Shown one piece after another: positions 1 through 6,220 of a DNA stretch of 10,886 bases. Location of the stretch: positions 1 to 10,886 of the forward strand of contig JALZUV010000235.1 of NCBI GenBank assembly GCA_023301245.1, given 5' to 3'. Position 1 is the first letter of the stretch, and every line of letters starts with the position of its first letter. The notes below the pieces were generated by a model that made no database searches, was not told the origin of the DNA, and saw nothing but the letters and a program-made list of their open reading frames with translations. Position numbers and translations under genes: made by a program. Origin of the DNA: Rickettsiales bacterium. Its GTDB lineage: Bacteria > Pseudomonadota > Alphaproteobacteria > Rickettsiales > JALZUV01.

Positions 1-2
1 TG

Positions 3-113
3 CTCAATAAAGCATCCAAACGCAAACAGGAGGGGAATCTTTCTGCCGTTGAAACGGAGCTCGCCAAACGTGAGATGAAAACGCGTGAAATTAACGAGCC
101 TCAACGCGGCTAA
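3..113 (+). CDS. C-terminal end of an unidentified protein (5' truncated by window edge)
   Basis: This frame is open from the left edge to a TAA at 111-113, giving 36 residues, while the other two plus-strand frames close within the first 80 bases. The peptide is very hydrophilic, rich in Lys, Arg and Glu, and looks helical (for example ETELAKREMKTREINE), ending in PQRG. That fits the tail of a real cytoplasmic or nucleic-acid-binding protein, but no family can be recognised from so little. It points toward the T4SS operon and ends 67 bp from the virD4 stop, so it marks the left boundary of the operon. It could also be a chance open frame of 36 codons. Confidence 0.45.
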   Translation, partial: LNKASKRKQEGNLSAVETELAKREMKTREINEPQRG

Positions 114-158
114 ACGCCCCGATTTCCGAATATCCCTTAGACAATAGTTTGTAAATAT

Positions 159-178
159 AGGCTCAAGTCATTGTGCCT
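159..178 (-). terminator. Weak stem-loop in the convergent spacer after virD4
   Basis: Read on the minus strand just beyond the virD4 stop, AGGC pairs with GCCT, followed inward by an A-A mismatch, a CAA/TTG pair and a four-base loop. AT-rich sequence with a short T run (ATATTTAC) follows on the virD4 side. The 67-bp spacer between two convergent genes is a natural place for termination and holds no better hairpin. The stem is short and broken and there is no strong U tract, so this is only a candidate. Confidence 0.2.
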
Positions 179-180
179 TC

Positions 181-2061
181 TTAACCCGTGGCAGGAACAT
201 TTCCGCCACCTTCAGCGGCTGGTGCGGCAGAAGCAACAGCGGCTTCTCCACTTTCAGGAGGGGCTTCTTGCGGCTGTGGTTCCGCTTTTTTGCGTGGATC
301 GTAAGCTTCTTGGGTCGGTAGCGGCACAGGTGGTGGGCCGGTCATTTGCTTATATTGGTTTTGCCCCCAAGCACGCTTCATAAAGAATGGGTCTTGGAAG
401 TAGAAAATCTTCTTCGTCTTAATAGGCGGGAATGCCTCGATTAGTAGAATTTGCTCATCGCGCGGCAGCGTAATCACCTCTTGCGGCAGCAGCAATGCGC
501 GCTGCACTTCCGACTCGTTCACCGTACGCGAACCCGGATTTAGATCGAGGAATTTCGGTTTATTATGCGCATATTGCTTCACCGTTTTATTACCGATAAG
601 CTGCGAAATCATGTTCGCAGTATCAATATTATTCGCCGCAAAAGTAATACGGTAATAACTGTTCGATAGGAACGAGTTCATGCCCGCCTCTTCGTAAATA
701 CCTTTAAGCTGCTGCGTATCCTGCGCAATGAGGAATAGTTTCACACGATACCCACGGAAATAAGCGATACCGCTTTTGAATGCCTGCATTTCGCCAAGGG
801 TCGGGAACTCATCCATGACGAATAGCACGCCATATTTCTCTTCGGCTGTTGGCATGTGACGGGTTAAGAAATCGGCCGCTTGCTGATAGAATACTTTGAG
901 CAAAGGCTCAAGACGCTGCAAGTTATCGGGGGTTACGCCGCAAAATACGGTGAGTTTTTCCTTCTTCAATTGCATCAAATTAAAGTCAGACGATGCAGTC
1001 GAAGTATCAATAAGCGGATTCGCCCAGAGCTCTAGCCCTGAGTTCATGGTAGAAATTACGCCCGAGCGCTCCTTATCGGCCTTCTGCAAAAACGCCGCGA
1101 TATTCATATAACTTACAGGGTGAATTTTCTTACCAATCGTATCAAGCACCACGGCGAGCGAATAAACCACATCATCCGAGCGCATAGTACGCACCACTTC
1201 GCCAAAGCTGGTTGGCTTATTAGGGTCGGCGCATAAATAGAGAATAACACCCATCAATAGCGAGCGTGCTTCGTTCATCCAAAATTCTTGTTCGGGCAAA
1301 ATAAGGTTACAGATTTTCTGTACATCATCCACCATTTGCCCCTGCTTTTCGGAAATCCAATCAAGCGGGTTATAACAATGCGTTTTACCATCGGGATCAG
1401 CAGGGTTCCACACATAGCATTTTTGGCCAATGGAAGCGCGCCAGCCCGACGTTACCAAATAGTTCTCTAATTTAATATCGTGACAAACAACCGACTCTTC
1501 CCAAAACAGAAGGTTTGGCAATACAAAACCAACACCCTTACCTGAACCCGTCGGTGCGAAGAGTAATGCGTGCTGGAAGTCATCGGCTACAAGGTAATTT
1601 TTGGCACCGGTGCGCCCCAATAAGAAACCTTTTCTGGAGCGTAAACCCGCGCCTTTAATATCTGCTTCCGAAGCCCATTTGGCCGAACCGTGAATTTCCT
1701 CTTGCTCTTGGAAGGGGCGGAAATCAAGTAGCGGTGCACGCATCATCCACATAAGCACAATCGTGCCAAATACCGCCCCTACGATAGGGCCGAATAATCT
1801 AAGCTGAAAGTCAGACGTTTGCAATTGCGGGTGCGCGCTATAAGGCCAATAGAAATCAACAAATAGCCACTTCATGTAAGTGTACCACCCCAGCGGGTTA
1901 ATCATTTGGCCTGCATAGGCCGTTCCATATTGCTCGCCGTACAAATGCGATAGGGCAAAATAAACACTACCAATTCCGCCTAAATAAACAGGTATAATCA
2001 GTAGGAGTAAAATAACTCCTGCAATGATAAAAAAGTTAGCAGTATCGGAACTAGAGGCCAT
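181..2061 (-). CDS. virD4: VirD4-type T4SS coupling protein (TraG/VirD4 ATPase)
   Basis: Hexameric inner-membrane ATPase that recruits substrates (protein effectors or relaxase-DNA) and passes them to the VirB channel. Of 626 residues, two membrane helices lie at about 10-28 and 91-107, the usual N-terminal anchor. Walker A is APTGSGKG at 169-176, followed by the family motif HDIKLEN at 194-200. Walker B is LFVMDEFP at 413-420 with D417 and E418, then LIAQDTQQ near 444-451. The region between the Walker motifs contains the all-alpha domain that reads substrates. The last 54 residues are a disordered Pro/Ala/Glu tail. The ATG at 2059-2061 lies 8 bp after the virB11 stop with only a weak ribosome site, and the next Met is M53, beyond the first helix. 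This is the last gene of the operon. Family assignment is very secure; the substrate is unknown. Confidence 0.96.
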   Translation of the reverse strand: MASSSDTANFFIIAGVILLLLIIPVYLGGIGSVYFALSHLYGEQYGTAYAGQMINPLGWYTYMKWLFVDFYWPYSAHPQLQTSDFQLRLFGPIVGAVFGTIVLMWMMRAPLLDFRPFQEQEEIHGSAKWASEADIKGAGLRSRKGFLLGRTGAKNYLVADDFQHALLFAPTGSGKGVGFVLPNLLFWEESVVCHDIKLENYLVTSGWRASIGQKCYVWNPADPDGKTHCYNPLDWISEKQGQMVDDVQKICNLILPEQEFWMNEARSLLMGVILYLCADPNKPTSFGEVVRTMRSDDVVYSLAVVLDTIGKKIHPVSYMNIAAFLQKADKERSGVISTMNSGLELWANPLIDTSTASSDFNLMQLKKEKLTVFCGVTPDNLQRLEPLLKVFYQQAADFLTRHMPTAEEKYGVLFVMDEFPTLGEMQAFKSGIAYFRGYRVKLFLIAQDTQQLKGIYEEAGMNSFLSNSYYRITFAANNIDTANMISQLIGNKTVKQYAHNKPKFLDLNPGSRTVNESEVQRALLLPQEVITLPRDEQILLIEAFPPIKTKKIFYFQDPFFMKRAWGQNQYKQMTGPPPVPLPTQEAYDPRKKAEPQPQEAPPESGEAAVASAAPAAEGGGNVPATG

Positions 2062-2069
2062 GATTAATC

Positions 2070-3053
2070 TTATTCATCCTCGCCTTTAAAATAAACTTCC
2101 GACACATAGCGGCGACCACGCTCGCCACGCTTTAACTGAATAATTACGTGAATTACATTTTCAACATAATCTTTAATTTGATCGCGAGTAATACCAAGGC
2201 CGGCCTGCATTACCATTAGCACCATTTGCTCTAGAGCAAGCTTCGGCGTGTCGGCATGTAAGGTTGAAACTGATCCTGGATGACCTGTATTTACCGCACG
2301 CAGAAAGCTGAAAGCTTCTGAACCACGCAGCTCACCCACGATAATTCTATCGGGGCGTAAACGCAGGCATGCTTCAATTAAATCTTGCGTATCGACCTTG
2401 GCTAATCCCTGCCCACCTTTGGAGGATAATAAATGCACACGGTTAGGAATATGGTCAATCTTCACCTCGCGCGCATCCTCTACCGTAATGATACGCTCGG
2501 AGGATGGAATCTCTTTTAATGCGGCATTGACGAAGGTAGTTTTACCCGTTGATGTACCCCCGCTAACAATAATATTTTTCTTCAATTTCACAGAGCGCTT
2601 GATGAATTCTTTTACATTACCTTCATTCAGCAATTGGCGAAGGTCAGCATCGTCTTTATTGGCCAATTTTGCCACTTCGGTTGACTGGAACGCACCAAAA
2701 CTTTCATACTGATCTAAGTCTAAATCTAGCGTGCTGGGCTTACGAATTGACATGGCGACATTGCCACTTTCTACCGCAGGCGGAAAAACAATCTGAATAC
2801 GTTCACCATCGGGTAAGGTTGCTCCTAATAGTGGCGACTCTTCGCTAATATGCTGATCGCTTGATTGTGCAATAAGCCGCGCCAAGCTTTTAAGATGCTC
2901 AACATTAAATTCAGGAACTTCTTCATGGCGCATTTCGCCATTTTGTTCAATCCACGCCTCATGCGGCCGATTAATTGAAATTTCCGTCACGCCATCACGC
3001 TCAAATAGTGCTTTGATAGGAGCGAGATAGGTGTGTAATGCGGTAACGCTCAT
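2070..3053 (-). CDS. virB11: VirB11 T4SS traffic ATPase
   Basis: Cytoplasmic hexameric ATPase of the secretion-ATPase superfamily; it works with VirB4 and VirD4 to power pilus assembly and substrate transfer. All family motifs are present in 327 residues: Walker A GGTSTGKT at 165-172, Asp box ITVEDAREV at 189-197, Walker B LRPDRIIVGELRG at 232-244 with catalytic E241, and the His box NTGHPGSVSTLHAD at 255-268. The N-terminal domain (about 1-110) carries the usual PDGERIQI stretch. There is no membrane segment and the length is normal. The ATG overlaps the virB10 stop by one base (TAATG), with AAGGA about 10 bases upstream inside the virB10 end, so translation is probably coupled. It looks intact. 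Confidence 0.97.
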   Translation of the reverse strand: MSVTALHTYLAPIKALFERDGVTEISINRPHEAWIEQNGEMRHEEVPEFNVEHLKSLARLIAQSSDQHISEESPLLGATLPDGERIQIVFPPAVESGNVAMSIRKPSTLDLDLDQYESFGAFQSTEVAKLANKDDADLRQLLNEGNVKEFIKRSVKLKKNIIVSGGTSTGKTTFVNAALKEIPSSERIITVEDAREVKIDHIPNRVHLLSSKGGQGLAKVDTQDLIEACLRLRPDRIIVGELRGSEAFSFLRAVNTGHPGSVSTLHADTPKLALEQMVLMVMQAGLGITRDQIKDYVENVIHVIIQLKRGERGRRYVSEVYFKGEDE

Positions 3054-4282
3054 TATTGGATAATCCTTATGTTCTGACTAACAGTATCAGGAAATTCCAA
3101 ATCTTGGTTAACGAAAATTTTAATCGGTGTCCCTTGGTCAACTGTAATGCTGGGGCGAGCATCTAGCAAGCCTCCTACTATAGTCGCTGCGGCCGAGCCA
3201 ATATTTTCTACTGATTCATTCACCGCAGTTGCAGTGGGGCTGCCTTGTTGGCTGCTGGCCCCCTCGGGGCTTTGAGTCGTTGATGTTTCTGGGGTATCAA
3301 GTAGCACATCTGCTATCCCCGCGATGGCGATTCCTAATACAGAAGTTAGTACGGCACCGCCAAATATTTCAAAATAACGATTATCAACCGCCCCTGTCAT
3401 GCCCGAGCGCCCTAGGCGATCCATCCCATTGGCATCGCCCAGCTCAATATCAACCCCATCGGGGCGAATGAGTCGATTCCAAATTACATAGACTCGGCCT
3501 TGGCCGCGTACGATGCCCGTATCATAAACACCAATCAAGCGTGTCCCTTTTGGAATCAGTACGCCATAGCCAGATTCAGCATAAATATCGCGCGTGACGA
3601 TGGCACGTAATGTTCCTTGTAGGGTCGTATCAATGGCGGTTTCCAATGCACCATGAATAATTTTTCCTTGTAGCACCAACTGGTCTAAGTCGCCCACATG
3701 TGTCGCCACAGCTCTTGGTGCTGCGGATTTTGTTGTATCCACCTCATCTTCAGGTGCTGCATTATTGCCGCCATTAAGAATTAGCATCTCAGAAGAACGG
3801 CGCTTTTCAAGCTCTGCACTATCTGGCCCTTCTCCCAAGAAATCCATAGTTGGGGTATCTGGAGGCGGAGGTGGAGTCGGTAATTCATTAATTACGGGCG
3901 GCGGGGCAAGCACAGGCGGCGGGGCAGGCAATGGATTAAACACAGGGGCAATAATCGGCGAATCTTCTGCTGCCGCCACAGCAGCACCTTGGCTTCCAGC
4001 GCCTGTAGGCGGAGGTGCGGTTGCTACTATTTCTTCATCACCACCAGAGAATATTTGATAGAGTAAAAATATCCCCAACGCCCCACCGACAAGCATTAAA
4101 ACTAAATTTTTACTAGCACTGCTGGCAACAGCAGGGCCTGCGTTATTCACTCCATATTCTTCCTCTACCGCATCAGTATCAGGCGTGTAGCCTTCAGCCT
4201 CATAGCTCTTAGGTTCCTCTGGAGGAGGTGGCGGAGGCGGAGGTGGCGCAGTACCTTCTGGATTTTCTTCTTCGTTAGCCAT
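3053..4282 (-). CDS. virB10: VirB10 T4SS core protein (TrbI/VirB10 family)
   Basis: Spans the envelope: cytoplasmic N-terminus, one inner-membrane helix, periplasmic linker and a C-terminal barrel that lines the outer-membrane pore and senses ATP use by VirB11/VirD4. In 409 residues the N-terminus has nine consecutive prolines (13-21) and is acidic, a membrane helix lies at about 59-77, and a Pro-rich periplasmic linker with a duplicated LAPPPV-like unit covers 113-145. The TrbI domain covers about 200-395, including HGALETAIDTTLQG and VLIPKGTRLIG. Helix 308-329 and segment 361-374 should be the two antenna helices, separated by a polar loop at 330-360. The ATG is 12 bp after the virB9 stop with no strong ribosome site; a closer out-of-frame ATG reads only four codons. 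Identification is secure. Confidence 0.95.
   Translation of the reverse strand: MANEEENPEGTAPPPPPPPPPEEPKSYEAEGYTPDTDAVEEEYGVNNAGPAVASSASKNLVLMLVGGALGIFLLYQIFSGGDEEIVATAPPPTGAGSQGAAVAAAEDSPIIAPVFNPLPAPPPVLAPPPVINELPTPPPPPDTPTMDFLGEGPDSAELEKRRSSEMLILNGGNNAAPEDEVDTTKSAAPRAVATHVGDLDQLVLQGKIIHGALETAIDTTLQGTLRAIVTRDIYAESGYGVLIPKGTRLIGVYDTGIVRGQGRVYVIWNRLIRPDGVDIELGDANGMDRLGRSGMTGAVDNRYFEIFGGAVLTSVLGIAIAGIADVLLDTPETSTTQSPEGASSQQGSPTATAVNESVENIGSAAATIVGGLLDARPSITVDQGTPIKIFVNQDLEFPDTVSQNIRIIQ
3203..3295 (-). other. VirB10 antenna loop, predicted cell-surface exposed
   Basis: These codons give VirB10 residues 330-360, rich in Ser, Thr, Gln and Gly (for example TSTTQSPEGASSQQGSPT). They separate the hydrophobic helix GIAIAGIADVLLD from the second amphipathic segment SAAATIVGGLLD. 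In the known T4SS core structures (TraF of pKM101) the equivalent two helices cross the outer membrane and the intervening loop faces outside. By that analogy this loop should be surface exposed. Topology is inferred, not seen directly. Confidence 0.5.
3897..3928. repeat. Short direct repeat in the virB10 linker
   Basis: The bases ggcggcggggca occur at 3897-3908 and again at 3915-3926, an 18-bp period that encodes a duplicated LAPPPV-like unit in the periplasmic linker of VirB10. It is an in-frame expansion typical of Pro-rich spacers and probably sets linker length. Confidence 0.6.
4220..4246. repeat. Trinucleotide-like repeat encoding nine prolines in VirB10
   Basis: On the plus strand this is an uninterrupted run of nine GGN units (gga, ggt, ggc mixed), read on the minus strand as nine CCN proline codons at VirB10 residues 13-21. 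Expansion or contraction would stay in frame and would change only the length of the cytoplasmic tail. The mixed third bases suggest selection on the protein more than pure slippage. Confidence 0.7.
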
Positions 4283-4294
4283 AGATCATACTTG

Positions 4295-5431
4295 CTAAAA
4301 CTGCAGGTAACCTCCTGGAGCTGTTGATGGCAATGGAAGCCCCATCGGCGAAGTCGAGTAAGAGGAAGAATATTGACTATTGCGCTTAGGGTCGCTCACC
4401 GTATTAAGCGATGGTAGCGTGCGTGGCGCCAAAATAGAATTACGGTACGAACCGTGCGGATACTGGCGCGCTAGCGTTTGCGCATCTTTCGTCATTTGGT
4501 TCGCAATAAAGGGGGCACGCGGATGAGGCATGCGCGGCGGCGGTGCTACTGCCATATGCGGCGGCACAACCATCCCATAAGGCTTACGTGCCACATTGAC
4601 TGGCGGCACACGTGTTGCAGGACGGCTCATCGCATAAGGCTGCGCCATGGGAGGGGCAGAGACAGGCGGCAAAGCAGGCGAATAAAGCGGCTGCGCCATA
4701 GGAGGCGACATCACCATTGGCCGTTGCGGCATTTGCATCGGCGGCATCATCATCGGCGCAGCCATCGGCGGTGGCGCCATCATTTGCGGTGCCATTGGCA
4801 TAGGCGTCATTGCAGGCGCTTGCTGCATTACCATGGGGTGCGGCGCCAGTGGCGGCAACGTAGGCGGCACCATTGCCATCGGCGGTGGCGGAGCCATTTG
4901 TTGACGCATCATCATTGAAGGTGGCGCGACAGATGACACAGGCGGTGGCGCATAAGAGGTTCGCATTGGCTGCATTTGCCTCATAGGAGCAGGCCTTGCC
5001 GAAGCAAATTGGTTCGCATTAGCAGGCGGATAGAAAAACCTAACCACATAGACTAATTCGTCCCAGCCTTGCTGGCCGGGTTGCGCCGAATATAAATCAA
5101 ACTGATAGGTTCGCTTGTCTGTGATAACCGTCATATTTGTTTGCGATTTATCTTCCATCGCACGCACGAAAATGCGATTTTCGGTGGGCGTAATTTGCCA
5201 CCCTGTACGGTCGCCGACTGAAACGGTTTCAATCTCTTCACTATCGCCAAATTCAATATTCATTTGGTAACCATAATGAGTCAGCACGCGATAAACATCA
5301 TTCGCATTATAAACGAATGTTTTAATACGGCTATCCGTTGGCACAGGCGTGCCCGTAACATAAGCAAAAGCGGGCGCACATAACATTGCAAACACCGACC
5401 ACACTATTAGGGTTTTTATTATTTTTATCAT
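4295..5431 (-). CDS. virB9: VirB9-like T4SS core protein with a Pro/Met-rich tail in place of the C-terminal domain
   Basis: Periplasmic part of the T4SS core. A cleavable signal peptide fits residues 1-23 (hydrophobic core, cut after AFA). Residues 24-135 resemble the N-terminal VirB9/CagX domain: RIKTFVYNANDVYRVLTHYG, then an ENRIFVRAMEDKSQTNMTV stretch and RTYQFDLYS, closing with VYVVRFFYPP. Typical VirB9 then has a C-terminal beta-sandwich that binds VirB7 and VirB10, with a conserved DDG..TYF-type motif; nothing like it is present. Instead residues about 137-305 are low complexity (29 Met and 48 Pro in 147-300) and the end (306-378) is Ser/Tyr/Pro-rich. Its 378 residues exceed the usual 260-300. 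The ATG overlaps the virB8 stop (ATGA), with GAGGT six bases upstream. The frame is clean, so this is not an evident frameshift. Confidence 0.85.
   Translation of the reverse strand: MIKIIKTLIVWSVFAMLCAPAFAYVTGTPVPTDSRIKTFVYNANDVYRVLTHYGYQMNIEFGDSEEIETVSVGDRTGWQITPTENRIFVRAMEDKSQTNMTVITDKRTYQFDLYSAQPGQQGWDELVYVVRFFYPPANANQFASARPAPMRQMQPMRTSYAPPPVSSVAPPSMMMRQQMAPPPPMAMVPPTLPPLAPHPMVMQQAPAMTPMPMAPQMMAPPPMAAPMMMPPMQMPQRPMVMSPPMAQPLYSPALPPVSAPPMAQPYAMSRPATRVPPVNVARKPYGMVVPPHMAVAPPPRMPHPRAPFIANQMTKDAQTLARQYPHGSYRNSILAPRTLPSLNTVSDPKRNSQYSSSYSTSPMGLPLPSTAPGGYLQF
4517..4993. repeat. Low-complexity Pro/Met/Ala coding tract in virB9
   Basis: This tract encodes VirB9 residues 147-305, with irregular units such as APPPMA, MPPMQMP and SPPMAQP. 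At the base level it is a patchwork of near-copies of gccatcggcggtggcg, found exactly at 4761-4776 and 4875-4890. The mixture of imperfect repeats suggests growth by slippage or unequal exchange. The same composition creates a long Arg/His-rich open frame on the opposite strand that should not be taken as a gene. Confidence 0.8.
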
Positions 5432-6138
5432 TGTAAAACCTCATTATCGACCTGGTAAGAAAGCACTCTAAAACCAATCGGATTTAAGTAACGCTCTTGC
5501 ACCGCGAGGTTAAGAGTCGTGTAGGTATATTCCATTAGAATAACGCGGTCATATTGCGTTATTCTACCTTCAATATTCTCAATAATACGAACACGCGCTT
5601 GAATTTGACAAATCACATCCGCGCATGTTCCATTCTTATCTAGGCGCGACATTGATTTAATTTTCACCTCACGTCGCCCCTTACTGTTTGAACGCGCCGC
5701 AAAACTTTGCGGGTTATTAGGGTTAACCTCCCACACATATTTACGATAAACTGTGGTGGGGTCTGAGCTTAAGCGGACCACATTGAATTTCTGCTGAATC
5801 GCCGCATCAAAACCCTCACGCGACTTAATGTAACGAACAATGAAAAAGTTGTTGATAGACTCTTTAGCCGTAAGCTCTTTGGCGGTGGCCGCCCTTACCA
5901 CTTGCGTTACCCCGCTACGAGGCTCTACCTGAATAACAAAAGGCTCAACCGTTACGATAGGAATATTGCGATAGACCAAGAAAATAGCAATGGTTGAAAA
6001 AACGATAGCCGCTAAAGATAGGATAGACAGCACATTACGCTGAACCAACACCGCCTGATGCCGGTCAGAATACCAGTTTTTTTGGGCCGTTTCCCCAGCA
6101 TTTTTTTTGCTTAGGAGTTGTTGCAGCTTATCAAGCAC
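5428..6138 (-). CDS. virB8: VirB8 T4SS inner-membrane assembly factor
   Basis: Bitopic inner-membrane protein that nucleates assembly and contacts VirB4, VirB6, VirB9 and VirB10. Of 236 residues, 1-35 are a cytoplasmic tail with the family-like NWYSDRHQAVLVQRNVL stretch, 36-56 form the single membrane helix, and the rest is the periplasmic domain. Its end carries the conserved YLNPIGFRVLSYQVDNE motif (NPxGFxVxxYxVDxE in the family). The start codon is GTG at 6136-6138; the next in-frame ATG is at residue 163, so the GTG is needed, and AAGAGAG five bases upstream supports it. The stop overlaps the virB9 start. Two Cys (C172, C177) lie in the periplasmic domain and could pair. Length is normal for the family. 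Confidence 0.93.
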   Translation of the reverse strand: MLDKLQQLLSKKNAGETAQKNWYSDRHQAVLVQRNVLSILSLAAIVFSTIAIFLVYRNIPIVTVEPFVIQVEPRSGVTQVVRAATAKELTAKESINNFFIVRYIKSREGFDAAIQQKFNVVRLSSDPTTVYRKYVWEVNPNNPQSFAARSNSKGRREVKIKSMSRLDKNGTCADVICQIQARVRIIENIEGRITQYDRVILMEYTYTTLNLAVQERYLNPIGFRVLSYQVDNEVLQ

Positions 6139-6143
6139 GCTTA

Positions 6144-6150
6144 CTCTCTT
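6144..6150 (-). promoter_or_regulatory. Ribosome binding site deciding the GTG start of virB8
   Basis: On the minus strand this reads AAGAGAG, followed by five bases (TAAGC) and then GTG. No ATG lies nearby in frame, and the membrane helix follows 35 codons later, so this purine-rich site is the best support for the GTG start. Confidence 0.55.
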
Positions 6151-6220
6151 ATTATTATTTTTAAAGCAAAATTAGCCCCATTCGCCGCTAGACGCAAGAA
6201 GGGATTCCGATGAATTTTAG

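Noticed and set aside
4478..4918. Open frame of 146 residues on the plus strand, very rich in Arg and His
   Set aside because: It is the antisense of the Pro/Met-rich virB9 tract, and its odd composition follows from that low complexity. virB9 has a signal peptide, a family domain and coupled start and stop.
4295..5431. VirB9 as a frameshifted gene whose C-terminal domain lies in another frame
   Set aside because: Translation in the annotated frame runs cleanly to a stop 12 bp before virB10. None of the alternative frames in this region gives a VirB9 C-terminal pattern by eye.
6169..6197. Possible promoter before virB8 (TTGCGT, 17 bases, TAATTT on the minus strand)
   Set aside because: Each hexamer matches only three of six consensus bases, so this is what chance gives in AT-rich sequence; spacing alone is not enough.
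6139..6220. A small virB7 lipoprotein gene in the virB6-virB8 gap
   Set aside because: The longest ATG frame there is six codons, and no lipobox-like leader can be read.
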